From the NCBI GenBank assembly GCA_964608095.1, contig CAZSMK010000026.1:1-64000 (forward strand): DNA of 64,000 bases, given 5' to 3'. How positions within the stretch are numbered: the first letter of the stretch is position 1; every line of letters starts with the position of its first letter. Positions 1 to 9,255 of this stretch are shown in pieces. The DNA comes from CAZSMK01 sp964608095. Its GTDB lineage: Bacteria; Sumerlaeota; Sumerlaeia; MWCT01; JAGHBZ01. Under the pieces are notes generated by a model, which made no database searches, had not been told where the DNA came from, and saw only the letters and a program-made list of their open reading frames with translations. The translations under genes and the position numbers were made by a program.

Positions 1-1986
1 GCATGGTCGTTCTTTCACCGACCACCGTATGAATACAACACAAGCCATACAGGCACCACGGTCTGGGCGCTTCGACAGACCGGTAGAGCGGACGTGCTCA
101 CCATAATAAGCGAATCTATAGACAAGTTGCTGAACGAGCAAAACGCAGACGGCGGTTGGGGACATGACCACGACAATCCTGCCAGCGCTGTTGGAACTAC
201 TCTGTACGCCCTGTGGGGCTTAATCGCGGGAGGATATTATACAGGCGAAGATATCGAGGTGATCAACGCGGTCGACTACATCACGGCAAACAGCCCCTCT
301 GGACTTCTGAACACGACGGAATATAACGCTATATACGCCTGGCTGTTGCATCAGGCGAATTATTCCACCGACACGGTTCATGGTCTTCGCGAGCATCTCT
401 ATTATACGCAGAACCCGGACGGCGGGTGGGGAGCAACCGCGGGCGATCCTTTCAGCGCATTGACTCCTACCGCCCTTTCCTTGATAACGCTGAACGACTG
501 CGAGACCCTGTACGGCGAATCGCTTGTTCGCGGCAGGCGCTGGCTGGAAGCGCACCAGAATCCGGACGGCAGCTGGTCGGAGATTCCGGCAGACGGTCCT
601 TTCAACAAGACGACAAACGGAACGGCACATGCCCTGCGCGCACTCGTCGTAACCGAAGATATATCCACGACTCCCCGCCTTTCCTTGACCTTAAATAAAT
701 CTCGGTACCTGCCGGGTGACAGCCTTAAAATAACCGTAACATGCGACGGTGAAGTGGATGGACTTTACGGCGGCGTGGTACTTCCCAGCGGTGAGCTCAG
801 ATTCCTCACGTTCAGTGAAGGCGGCGCCGGTGGAGTGTACAACGGCACGCTCAGCATAGATGGGACAACCACACCCGGCGGACTGTCGGTAGCGATTGTT
901 GCAGACTTTCTCGACGGGGCATTCGATGCAGGCGTCAAAACCGTTGAGGTAGATTCACCTTTTCAGACCGATTTCATCGGGGATACGTTCGATGAAAATG
1001 AACGCTGGGTCGAGTGCGGCGCACCGGCATTTTACAACCTCCCTCAATTCATCGAGATTCCGGGAAATATCGGACTCCAGGCAGGTCAGTTGAATACCTT
1101 CGGCTACTGGACGTCCTATGATGCCATTATCAATGCCATACCGGGAAGTCTCTATCGAGCGCACTACACAATCCACTCGACTGCCACAGACCCAGCACTT
1201 GTTCCGCAATTCCGTGTGCGCTTGAACCGCGACGATTACCAGATTTCATCGTGCAACGTGGTATCCAGCACCGGCGACGGCGCTAACTCACCTACCGGTG
1301 ACGCCACTGATTACGACATCTACTTTGTCCCCTTCCAGGGACCCGCGGTAGACGAGAACGATGTTGCCGGCATAATCGCTTCATTCGACCTGATGCATTT
1401 CGAGGAAGCGGACGATTTGAACACGACCATCTATCTCGACGAGCTCGAGATCGAGCGTATTCCGCTCCACTTCATCGACCATGAATTTGCACCCGTAACC
1501 ACCTACACATTCGAGACGGATGAAGAGGGGTGGACAACGGAGTATAGCGCGGAATTCGATAAGCCGGATTTTGTGTATATGGGCGGACGCTTGGTCCTCC
1601 AGGCACATAACAGCACCAACACCTTCGGCTACTGGTGGAGCCCGACCATCGCGGTTGAGGAAGACAGGATTTACCGACTACGTTGCAAGGTGGAAAGCGA
1701 CGCGGTTCTGCAGAGCGAGACACCTGATATCCGAATAAGGCTGAACGCCATGAATTATCAATCCGCAGCAACCCTGAAAATGGAGAGCATCGGGGATGGT
1801 GGCTGTTCACCTTGCATCGGGGCGAGCGCGACATACGACCTCTATTTTGCACCGCCCAACAGCGCACAGAGCGACGGCATGACCGCATCGTTCGACATGT
1901 TGAATTTTTATCCGGACAACCGTTCGGACGGCAAACTTTTGCTCGATCAGGCAGTAGTGGAATCAGCGCCATTGCCTCTCTTCTGA
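1..1986 (+). CDS. Secreted squalene-cyclase-type repeat protein with duplicated C-terminal beta domain (5' partial)
   Basis: The reading frame is open from the first base, so the true start lies upstream; the GTG at 94 is only the first internal start-like codon. The first 200 visible residues carry three repeats with a QNxDGxW core (QNADGGW, QNPDGGW, QNPDGSW), each followed by a helix-like stretch, as in prenyltransferase/squalene-oxidase repeats that form alpha-alpha barrels. An Ig-like segment follows. Two related blocks end the protein (about residues 320-480 and 490-655), each with an NTFGYW motif, an R-x-R-L-N-x-x-x-Y-Q strand and a Y-D-x-Y-F strand, so they look like a duplicated carbohydrate-binding-like sandwich. 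No catalytic DxDD of a true terpene cyclase is visible in the part present. Likely an extracellular structural or binding protein; substrate unknown. Confidence 0.75.
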   Translation, partial: AWSFFHRPPYEYNTSHTGTTVWALRQTGRADVLTIISESIDKLLNEQNADGGWGHDHDNPASAVGTTLYALWGLIAGGYYTGEDIEVINAVDYITANSPSGLLNTTEYNAIYAWLLHQANYSTDTVHGLREHLYYTQNPDGGWGATAGDPFSALTPTALSLITLNDCETLYGESLVRGRRWLEAHQNPDGSWSEIPADGPFNKTTNGTAHALRALVVTEDISTTPRLSLTLNKSRYLPGDSLKITVTCDGEVDGLYGGVVLPSGELRFLTFSEGGAGGVYNGTLSIDGTTTPGGLSVAIVADFLDGAFDAGVKTVEVDSPFQTDFIGDTFDENERWVECGAPAFYNLPQFIEIPGNIGLQAGQLNTFGYWTSYDAIINAIPGSLYRAHYTIHSTATDPALVPQFRVRLNRDDYQISSCNVVSSTGDGANSPTGDATDYDIYFVPFQGPAVDENDVAGIIASFDLMHFEEADDLNTTIYLDELEIERIPLHFIDHEFAPVTTYTFETDEEGWTTEYSAEFDKPDFVYMGGRLVLQAHNSTNTFGYWWSPTIAVEEDRIYRLRCKVESDAVLQSETPDIRIRLNAMNYQSAATLKMESIGDGGCSPCIGASATYDLYFAPPNSAQSDGMTASFDMLNFYPDNRSDGKLLLDQAVVESAPLPLF

Positions 1987-2064
1987 CGAGAGGGCGCTTC
2001 AACAACGCAGGAAAAAGCGCTGGCGTCTTCAGCGTAGAGATATGGTCGAGCGCTGTGACGCTGT

Positions 2065-3894
2065 TCAATCTTTGTGTAATTCAATCGTGGGAAGGATTTG
2101 CTCGAGCCTGGACAAGGGTTCTTCGAGGCTCTTTATTGCTTCCGTCCAGAACTCTGTAGTCCGGAGATCGCGCCCTATCGTTTTCAGAGCTACGCCGTCC
2201 GCGGTATCGCTGCCTGTGAGTTTCAAAAACTCCTCATAGCGAGGAAGAAAATTCTTGCCTTCAGCAAGGAACATTGCGTAAAGCCCGCGACTCAGCAGAT
2301 AGCCGAACGTGTAGGGGAAATTATAAAAGGTGACTTCCGTGATATAAAAGTGAAGTTTTGACGCCCAGAACAAGGAGTCTTCGCCGCCTTGTTCGAGAAG
2401 GTCGCCGAACACTTGCCGTTGTGTCGAAACCATCAATTCCTTGAAGCGGCTGACACTCAGTTCGCCCTCTGCTCGTTCTTCGTAAAGGCACTTCTCGAAT
2501 TCATAACGAACCGGAATATCCATGAGATAAATAGCGGCATGACCGAGTTGCGTATCGAGGAGGAGCGCTTTTTGCTCTTCGCTAATGGACGTATCGTGGA
2601 GAAGTCCGTCGATAAGTATCATCTCGCCGAAGGTTGAAGCGGTTTCGGCAAGCGTCATCGGGTAGTTATGAGCGAATGGTCGTAAGTCGCGCATCGTATA
2701 GGAGTGAAAGGCATGCCCGCTCTCGTGGGCAAGTGTAAGGATATCACCGAGCCCGCCCTGGTAGGTCATAAAGATACGCGATTCACCGATGAGGAGCGAA
2801 CTGGTACAGAACCCGCCGGGTCGTTTGCCTGTCCGCGGTTCCCACTCGATCCATTTCTTCTTGAACATCGATTCGAAAAATGTACCCAACGTCGGATATG
2901 CACGTGAAAAAGCGGTATCGACAAATCCGCTTCCTTGTTCCCATGAGAAACGTTGTTGATCTTTCACGGGTAGCGGCGCGCTCAGATCGTACCAGGGGAG
3001 GGATTCGAGGTTCAAAGTGCGCGCCTTGAGCCGTAAAATCCTGAGGGGGATTTCAATATTGTCATAGATCGCTTTGAACATGGCGTCGAGGGTCTCTTTG
3101 GAAATGGCTGATTGAAACAGGGCAATGTCGAGAAAGTGAGACACGCCGCGATGCTTGTTAAGGGTAAGTCGCGAGCCGGAAATGGCGTTGAGCGCGGCAG
3201 CGGCGACATCTTCCATGCTCTGCCATGCCTCGTTGCCGCCCTTGAACGCAGCCCGCCTGACGCGGCGGTCCGGGTCCTCGAGCAACGACCGACGTTGCGA
3301 CATGGATAGCCGTTCTTGGCGTCCGTCCGGATACTCCATATCGAACTCGAGTTTTCCGGAGACCGTATCGTAGAGACGCCCCCATGCATCCATCCCGTCG
3401 ACGCTCAGGTCGGCGGCAAGTATCTCCTTGTCGGGCGTCATGGTGCGATGCGATTCTTCGCGCATTCGCTCGATAAAGTAGCGTGCGTTCTTGAGACGCT
3501 TCCGCGCCACAAAAGTCGAAAACACCTTATCGCCGACATGCTTTATCGCTTCGAGGAGTTGAACCTGAAGTTTGGCAAATTCCGCCCAGGTGTGTGCCAT
3601 CGCTGCCTGCTCCCGCTGGTAATCTTCATTGCGGGCGTCAACCGCAGCAAGGCAACCGAGGTAGGAGCTCAGATGCGACAACCGCGCCATGAGGTCTTCG
3701 CTCGCGAGAAAAAGCCCCTCCCATGCGGACATATTCTTTCTATTCAAGGGGGAAAGGGTACGAGCCTTCTCGAGGTTTTCCCCCAGGTCTTTCTTTAACG
3801 AGCTCTTGAATTCCTTCATCTCCGCTCCATCAAAGGTGGGAAAATAACTGCTCAAATCCCAGTTCATTTTTGTATCTGTTCCCATTTCCGTCAA
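2065..3894 (-). CDS. pepF: Oligoendopeptidase F, M3B metallopeptidase
   Basis: A cytoplasmic zinc metallopeptidase that cleaves short oligopeptides. The 609-residue length fits the PepF/M3 family. The zinc site is visible as H390-E-S-G-H394, preceded by LA as in PepF, with the third ligand Glu at about 417 in the context AETAS. The N-terminal helical region resembles the PepF oligopeptidase F N-terminal domain. The start is TTG at 3894, chosen because GGAAGG lies about six bases upstream; an ATG three codons in (3885) would sit too far from that site. It converges with the preceding gene, about 80 bp apart, and is followed upstream by a divergent peroxiredoxin gene. No sign of damage. Confidence 0.92.
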   Translation of the reverse strand: MTEMGTDTKMNWDLSSYFPTFDGAEMKEFKSSLKKDLGENLEKARTLSPLNRKNMSAWEGLFLASEDLMARLSHLSSYLGCLAAVDARNEDYQREQAAMAHTWAEFAKLQVQLLEAIKHVGDKVFSTFVARKRLKNARYFIERMREESHRTMTPDKEILAADLSVDGMDAWGRLYDTVSGKLEFDMEYPDGRQERLSMSQRRSLLEDPDRRVRRAAFKGGNEAWQSMEDVAAAALNAISGSRLTLNKHRGVSHFLDIALFQSAISKETLDAMFKAIYDNIEIPLRILRLKARTLNLESLPWYDLSAPLPVKDQQRFSWEQGSGFVDTAFSRAYPTLGTFFESMFKKKWIEWEPRTGKRPGGFCTSSLLIGESRIFMTYQGGLGDILTLAHESGHAFHSYTMRDLRPFAHNYPMTLAETASTFGEMILIDGLLHDTSISEEQKALLLDTQLGHAAIYLMDIPVRYEFEKCLYEERAEGELSVSRFKELMVSTQRQVFGDLLEQGGEDSLFWASKLHFYITEVTFYNFPYTFGYLLSRGLYAMFLAEGKNFLPRYEEFLKLTGSDTADGVALKTIGRDLRTTEFWTEAIKSLEEPLSRLEQILPTIELHKD

Positions 3895-4109
3895 ATCTAT
3901 CCTTCCTGCAAGTAGGTTGAATACTCATGATGCATGGTTAGAACGTTCGAGTGCAAGAACAAACCCCCTTGCAAGCTGCGATAGAATGTCGCTTCAATCT
4001 GTTAAGAAAAAAACTAAAAGCGGCGCTGAATAGTACCGATAAAAAATAATGGAGCAGAACTATACAACTTTTGTGAAGGTGATACGCATCTTTACGAGGA
4101 GGAACTCTC

Positions 4110-4598
4110 ATGGCAAAAAAGAACAAGGAACTGAACATCGGGGACAGTGCACCGGAATTTTGTCTGCCGGATAAAGACAAAAACAAGACCTGCTTGAAAG
4201 ACTTCAAGAGCAAGTGGGTAATCCTTTATTTTTACCCGAAAGACATGACGAGCGGGTGCACACTCGAAGCGATAGATTTCACCGAGGCGCATAAGGACTT
4301 TGACAAGATGAACGCACAAATCCTTGGCGTGAGTCCCGACACGCCGGAAAGCCACTGCACGTTCGCCGACAAGAAAAATCTCACCATCACCCTGCTCAGC
4401 GACACGGAACACAAGGCGCTCGAACAATACGGCGTGTGGCAGAAGAAAAGTATGTACGGAAAGGAATATTGGGGCGTGGTGCGCAGCACTTTCCTTATCG
4501 ACCCGAACGGTAAGATTCACGCGGTGTGGCGCAACGTGAAGGTTCCCGGACATATCGAAGAAGTGAAGGAAACGCTCAAAGAATTGCAATCAAAATAA
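4110..4598 (+). CDS. bcp: Thioredoxin-dependent thiol peroxidase, Bcp/PrxQ-type peroxiredoxin
   Basis: Reduces hydrogen peroxide and organic hydroperoxides in the cytoplasm. The 162-residue AhpC/TSA fold carries the peroxidatic site YFYPKDMTSGC, with the peroxidatic Cys at residue 50 and the preceding Thr at 47. Many PrxQ proteins have a resolving Cys five residues after the peroxidatic one, but here that position is Ile55. Other Cys residues exist at 18, 28 and near 92, so the resolving partner is either unusual or the enzyme works as a 1-Cys type. The ATG is supported by an AGGAGG site in the bases just upstream. A nitroreductase gene follows in the same direction 58 bp later. Confidence 0.92.
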   Translation: MAKKNKELNIGDSAPEFCLPDKDKNKTCLKDFKSKWVILYFYPKDMTSGCTLEAIDFTEAHKDFDKMNAQILGVSPDTPESHCTFADKKNLTITLLSDTEHKALEQYGVWQKKSMYGKEYWGVVRSTFLIDPNGKIHAVWRNVKVPGHIEEVKETLKELQSK

Positions 4599-4656
4599 AC
4601 CGGTTTCTGGTAAAGGTGTTTTCTGAATCGCAAAAGAAAAGGAGGATAACACATCC

Positions 4657-5235
4657 ATGGACGTAAAAGAAGCTATACAAAAAAGACGAGCATATCGCTC
4701 ACTTGAAAAGACGGAAATTACTCGCGACGTAATAAACGAGCTTGCCGTATCCGCCCAACTCGCAGCTTCATGTTACAACAAACAACCGTGGCGATTCGTG
4801 TTCGTGTATGAAGAGGAAGTGTTAACAAAACTGCACGAAGCCCTGTCACAAGGAAACGAATGGGCTCAAGCCGCATCGCTGATTATGGCAGTTTTCACCC
4901 GAAAAGATTTCGACTGTTTGACCGGTGGAAGAGAATATTATCTGTTCGACACAGGAATGGCAACAGGAAGCCTTGTGCTGCGAGCAACAGAGTTGGGTCT
5001 GGTTGCGCACCCGATTGCGGGTTTTGATGAAGAGAAAACAAAACAAATCCTGAACATCCCGGATGATATGCTCGTGATCACTCTCGTCATAGTGGGTAAA
5101 CATTCGAGTGGCATCAATCCGCTACTCAACGAGCAGCAGGCTGAAGTCGAGAAGACGCGACCCGAACGACTTCCTTTCGAAAAGTTTGCCTGTCTGAACA
5201 GATACAGTGAAAAGATTCAGGACGAACCTTTGTAA
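4657..5235 (+). CDS. Nitroreductase family protein
   Basis: A flavin-dependent oxidoreductase of the nitroreductase fold (192 residues). The N-terminal IQKRRAYRSL motif is the usual FMN phosphate-binding Arg pair, followed by the NKQPWRFV motif near residue 45. The central GMATGSLVLRATELGLVAHPIAGF block corresponds in part to the dimer/FMN region of the family. The physiological substrate is not predictable. AAGGAGG precedes the ATG. It lies between a peroxiredoxin and an HD-GYP protein in the same direction, so it may belong to a stress-related transcript. The 3' end comes within 23 bp of the next start. Confidence 0.88.
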   Translation: MDVKEAIQKRRAYRSLEKTEITRDVINELAVSAQLAASCYNKQPWRFVFVYEEEVLTKLHEALSQGNEWAQAASLIMAVFTRKDFDCLTGGREYYLFDTGMATGSLVLRATELGLVAHPIAGFDEEKTKQILNIPDDMLVITLVIVGKHSSGINPLLNEQQAEVEKTRPERLPFEKFACLNRYSEKIQDEPL

Positions 5236-5257
5236 ACAAGAAAGAAGGGGATACAAA

Positions 5258-6529
5258 ATGCCTCGCCGTTTCACAATTACTATGGGCGAGTTGAGTATGT
5301 GTCTTGGACAGGCAATGGATCTCGTGTGTCCGGCAGTCGTTAATCATCACACACGAGTTGCCTGGATGGCGTATAATATAGCGCGCGAATTCGGTCTTCC
5401 CGCCCATGATTGCAAGGATATCATGGTAGCGGGACTCCTGCACGATTGCGGCGCCCTGTCGCTTAAAGAACGCCTGGATACCCTCGAATTTGAAATCAAT
5501 TTACCGCATAAACATGCAGAAACCGGGTATCAGCTTCTGAGTAAGTATAAACCGTTTACGGATATTGCACGCCTGGTGCGTTATCATCATGTCCCCTGGG
5601 AGCATGGAAAAGGGCTTGAATTCAAAGGGAATACCGTACCGTTAGGAAGCCATGTCCTTCATCTTGCCGACCGTGTCGATGTGCTCATAAGACCGCGTGA
5701 AGAGATTCTGAGTCAAGCCCCGGACATAAGCCGGACGATTAAACAAAACGCGGACACACTATTCTATCCGAATCTTGTCGACGCATTTCAGTCTGCATCA
5801 TCGAAGGAGGCGTTCTGGTTTTACAGCGTGTCAGCATCGCTAAAAAGCGAACTCAAAGAAGAGCTTAAAACGGATTCCATGAGCCTGGACATCAAGGATA
5901 TGCTGGGGTTAAGCGAGGTCTTTGCGCGCATTATCGACTTCAGGAGTAAATTCACCGCGACACACTCGCGAGGTGTCGCTGCTTCAGCCGAATCCATCGC
6001 TCACCTTGTGGGCATGTCCGAAGAGGAATGCCGCTTGATACGCCTTGCCGGCTATCTGCATGACCTCGGTAAACTGGCGGTGAGTAAAGAAATAATCGAA
6101 AAGAAAGGAGCGCTTACGCCGATGGAAACCAACATCATGCGCGCACATCCCTTTTATACACACGCGACATTGCAGGCTATCGCCGAGTTCGACATACTCA
6201 ACACGTGGGCTTCCTTGCATCATGAACGCATTAACGGCACGGGATATCCTTTTCATCTTCGGGGAGAAGAATTGCCATTAGGCGCGCGAATCATGGCGGT
6301 CGCCGATGTGTTCACCGCAATCACGGAAGACCGTCCTTACCGCCAGGGCATGCCAAAAGATCAAGTCGAGCGAATCCTGCACCAGATGAGCGTCGAAGGG
6401 GCGCTTGACCGCGACCTTGTCGACGTGGTGAACGAACACCTCGACGAAATGAACTCGACAAGAAAATCCGTCCAGGCTGAATCACTCGATGAATATTACT
6501 CAATCATGAAAAAAAGTCCGCACACATAA
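5258..6529 (+). CDS. Tandem HD / HD-GYP domain phosphodiesterase
   Basis: Two HD modules in 423 residues. The first (about 25-120) has HHTR and LLHDCGA, a divergent HD site. The second (about 230-390) has all HD-GYP hallmarks: HDLGK, a following HxxYT pair, HHERINGTGYP and a D in VADVFTAIT. Known HD-GYP proteins hydrolyse c-di-GMP to GMP, and this domain looks active. No membrane segment is seen, so it acts in the cytoplasm, probably with the first HD as a regulatory or second hydrolytic unit. ATG 5258 was chosen because AAGAAGGGG precedes it; the upstream in-frame ATG at 5207 overlaps the nitroreductase and lacks such a site. Confidence 0.87.
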   Translation: MPRRFTITMGELSMCLGQAMDLVCPAVVNHHTRVAWMAYNIAREFGLPAHDCKDIMVAGLLHDCGALSLKERLDTLEFEINLPHKHAETGYQLLSKYKPFTDIARLVRYHHVPWEHGKGLEFKGNTVPLGSHVLHLADRVDVLIRPREEILSQAPDISRTIKQNADTLFYPNLVDAFQSASSKEAFWFYSVSASLKSELKEELKTDSMSLDIKDMLGLSEVFARIIDFRSKFTATHSRGVAASAESIAHLVGMSEEECRLIRLAGYLHDLGKLAVSKEIIEKKGALTPMETNIMRAHPFYTHATLQAIAEFDILNTWASLHHERINGTGYPFHLRGEELPLGARIMAVADVFTAITEDRPYRQGMPKDQVERILHQMSVEGALDRDLVDVVNEHLDEMNSTRKSVQAESLDEYYSIMKKSPHT

Positions 6530-6653
6530 AAATTTTCTTCGGGGATATCCTTGGCTTAAGTAGCGGATAAACATGCCGATACTTACGGTAAGTGTTTGTT
6601 TTAACAATTGTGCAAAGGATTTCCGAGAATTCAAAAATACTCAGGGTTGAAGA

Positions 6654-7004
6654 ATGAATACAGAACAACATCATCAAGGTGAGGAAAATATACTCAAGGG
6701 ACATGTGGTTAACATAAGCGCATTGCTCACTTACCATGCTGGCGCAGTGGTGAGCCGTACCATTATGAAGACCGACAAGGGCACAGTCACGCTTTTTGCA
6801 TTCGACGCAGGTGATGGATTGAGCGAACATACCACTCCTTTTGATGCACTGGTGCTGTGTCTGGAGGGAGAAGGAGAGGTCACAATTGCGGGTAAGAAAT
6901 TCGAGGTATCAAGTGGGGACATGCTCATAATGCCGAAAGGCGAACCTCATGCCGTAAGGGCTACATCGCGATTCAAAATGCTCCTCGTAATGTTACGCGC
7001 CTGA
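6654..7004 (+). CDS. Small cupin-domain protein
   Basis: A 116-residue single cupin barrel. The first cupin motif is around GDGLSEHTTPFDALVLCLEG and the second around GDMLIMPKGEPHAV, each contributing one His, so the metal site has fewer ligands than the classical HxH/E/H set. Such small proteins often bind a metal or a small molecule in sensing or stress roles; the ligand here is unknown. There is no clear ribosome binding site right before the ATG, although GGTTGAAGA sits there. The next gene downstream is an aldo/keto reductase about 60 bp away in the same direction. Confidence 0.8.
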   Translation: MNTEQHHQGEENILKGHVVNISALLTYHAGAVVSRTIMKTDKGTVTLFAFDAGDGLSEHTTPFDALVLCLEGEGEVTIAGKKFEVSSGDMLIMPKGEPHAVRATSRFKMLLVMLRA

Positions 7005-7066
7005 TTTGTCGATACATACTACACTGAGACAAGAATTCAACCAGCTTTTATGGAAACCGAAGTATA

Positions 7067-7912
7067 ATGGAAAAAAGACGCCTTGGCAATACACGTGAAC
7101 TTTTATCAATAATAGGTTTCGGTGGTATTTTAGTAATGGATGAAGACCAGTCGACCGCCTATAAGATTGTTACTGAAGCGGTGGAGAGGGGCGTCAACTA
7201 TTTTGATGTTGCGCCGAGCTATGGCAACGCGGAGGAACGACTTGGTCCTGCATTGAGACCTTATCGAGACCGCGTGTTTCTTGCCTGTAAAACGCTGAAA
7301 CGCACAAAGCGGGAAGCTGCTGAGGAACTGCATCAATCGCTTAAACGTCTTCAGACGAATTTCTTTGACCTTTACCAATTTCATGGCGTTGATAGTCTTG
7401 ATGACGTGCAGAAAATAATGGGCGCCGACGGTGCAATCGAGGCGTTTCATGAGGCACGCGTCAATGGACTTATTCGCTATGTGGGCTTCTCGAGTCACAA
7501 TGAGGATGTGGCTATGAAGTTTATGGACGAGTTCCGTTTCGACACTATCCTGTTTCCCGTAAACTGGGCATCATGGATGAATGGCTCGTTTGGCGTGAAA
7601 GTTGTTGAAAAAGCCGCGAGCAATAATGTTGGTATTCTTGCAATCAAGGGACTTGCAAAACGTCGTCTCGAGGAAGACGAACCCCGTATACGGGAAAAAT
7701 GCTGGTATGAACCCATTGAAAAGCCCGAGGAGATGGACATGGCGGTTCGCTTCACCCTTTCCCAACCCGTCACCTCCATGATAACGCCGGGGCATCGCGA
7801 CCTTTTCATCAAGGCGTGTGATGTTGCCGACCGATTTAACGAAATTTCGCGCGCCGAAACTGACAAACTCAACGAAATGAGCAAGGGGCTCAAACCGCTT
7901 TTTCCTCAATAA
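7067..7912 (+). CDS. Aldo/keto reductase family oxidoreductase
   Basis: A 281-residue NAD(P)H-dependent oxidoreductase of the AKR barrel. The N-terminus MEKRRLGNT is typical, YFDVAPSYGNAEERLG contains the catalytic Asp and Tyr, LACKTLKR supplies the Lys and LYQFHGV the His. The C-terminal NADP-binding part is shorter than in well-studied AKRs but matches a widespread short group in anaerobes. The substrate is unknown. The gene stands alone, with an AT-rich 145-bp spacer before the sulfurtransferase gene downstream. Confidence 0.88.
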   Translation: MEKRRLGNTRELLSIIGFGGILVMDEDQSTAYKIVTEAVERGVNYFDVAPSYGNAEERLGPALRPYRDRVFLACKTLKRTKREAAEELHQSLKRLQTNFFDLYQFHGVDSLDDVQKIMGADGAIEAFHEARVNGLIRYVGFSSHNEDVAMKFMDEFRFDTILFPVNWASWMNGSFGVKVVEKAASNNVGILAIKGLAKRRLEEDEPRIREKCWYEPIEKPEEMDMAVRFTLSQPVTSMITPGHRDLFIKACDVADRFNEISRAETDKLNEMSKGLKPLFPQ

Positions 7913-8057
7913 ACGGTACAATCGGGTATAAGGTTAAAAAATAAAAAAATTATTTTTCCCTTACACTCTGTTCATCATAATGGTATCTTTACAAAAGGAG
8001 CATAAAAAAGAGGAATGGATAGGAATATTATGTAACTCCATGAAAAGGAGGCTGTAT

Positions 8058-9182
8058 ATGTTCAAAATAGCGTATCGATTTAAAACGATTATCTTTATTT
8101 CAATTTTGCTGAGTTTACTGGTTGTCATACAAGTCAATGCATCGGAGCTGCCGGCAAAGATAATTAGTGCAGCGTGGCTTGCTGAGAATCTCGAGAAAGA
8201 AAACCTCCGCATAATTGACATTCGAGATAACGTAAAACTTTACTGGACAAACCATATACCCGGTGCCGTGTATATCCATCCGGAATCCCTCAGGTGGCCC
8301 GACAGAGGCGTTCCAGTAAAACTTATCCCACCGTCCGAACTTATCGCCCTCCTTGGTGCCGCCGGTATAACAGAAAAGTCTTCCATCGTGGTGTATGGGT
8401 CAAGAAATGATTTCAACGCAACCTACCTGCTCTGGAGTCTCGACTACATCGGACATCGTTCTTCATCCATTTTAGATGGGGGATATATGAAGTGGGTGGA
8501 AGAAAAGTTCCCGGTCATGCAAGAGTTTCCGAAAATCAATCCGACCACCTATCCCGAGCCACCCCACCTGCATGACGAAGTCTACGCCACGCTCGAAGAA
8601 GTGAAAGAGGCCGTTGAAAATAAGCGCGCACTTATTGTTGACGTACGCCCCCTTAACCTTTACACGGGTGATGAGGGCTTCTGGATACGTAACGGTCATA
8701 TAAAAACGGCAGTTCATCATTATTGGGAAGAGGACCTTGCCCAGGACGGGTCATGGAAAGACAAAGAGACATTAAAAGAGCATTATGCACAATCCGGCAT
8801 TGTGCCTGATAAAACGATCATCGTTTCTTGCGGTCAAGGACAGATGTCCTCACATACCTATTTTACCCTGCATCATGTACTCGGCTTCCCGAACGTGTCG
8901 AATTATGACGGAAGTTTCAGCGAGTGGTCAAACGTTGCCGACCTTCCCGTAGAGACCGGCGCTCCAGCGCTCCCGGAAGTCACCCCTTCTCCTTCTCCCC
9001 AACTTGATGCACGTATGCTCATCCAGCAACGCTGTACCTCCTGCCATAATAGAACGCGTATCGACAAGGCACGTAAAGATCGTGCCGGGTGGGAGAAGAC
9101 AGTTGACCGTATGATAAAGAAAGGAGCGACACTTAACACACGCGAGCGCGATGCTGTGATTGACCATCTCGCTTCAAGGTAA
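8058..9182 (+). CDS. Exported tandem-rhodanese sulfurtransferase fused to a cytochrome c domain
   Basis: A 374-residue exported protein. Residues 1-32 form a signal peptide (hydrophobic core IIFISILLSLLVVIQV, then NASE). Two rhodanese domains follow (about 40-150 and 165-300); the second has the active-site loop CGQGQMSS, whereas the first lacks a Cys there, which is the usual arrangement of thiosulfate sulfurtransferases. After a PSPSP linker the last 65 residues hold one CxxCH haem c motif (CTSCH) and a helical tail with a Met (DRM) that could be the axial ligand. ATG 8058 is preceded by AAGGAGG; earlier ATGs at 7980 and 8040 lack this. It probably moves sulfane sulfur and electrons in the periplasm. 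The small membrane protein at 9256 follows it. Confidence 0.85.
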   Translation: MFKIAYRFKTIIFISILLSLLVVIQVNASELPAKIISAAWLAENLEKENLRIIDIRDNVKLYWTNHIPGAVYIHPESLRWPDRGVPVKLIPPSELIALLGAAGITEKSSIVVYGSRNDFNATYLLWSLDYIGHRSSSILDGGYMKWVEEKFPVMQEFPKINPTTYPEPPHLHDEVYATLEEVKEAVENKRALIVDVRPLNLYTGDEGFWIRNGHIKTAVHHYWEEDLAQDGSWKDKETLKEHYAQSGIVPDKTIIVSCGQGQMSSHTYFTLHHVLGFPNVSNYDGSFSEWSNVADLPVETGAPALPEVTPSPSPQLDARMLIQQRCTSCHNRTRIDKARKDRAGWEKTVDRMIKKGATLNTRERDAVIDHLASR

Positions 9183-9255
9183 AATAAGGGGCGTACACTG
9201 CTCTCAATACACCAAAAACAATGAACATGCACTATATTGTTCTCAGGAGGTATAG

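Noticed and set aside
1472..2068. A 198-codon reverse frame at the end of the first gene
   Set aside because: Antisense to the duplicated beta domain; Arg/Pro/Ser-rich shadow translation.
6579..6605. Possible terminator ACTTAC-G-GTAAGT followed by GTTTGTTTT
   Set aside because: The stem is short and AT-rich once a minimum loop is allowed, and the T-run is interrupted.
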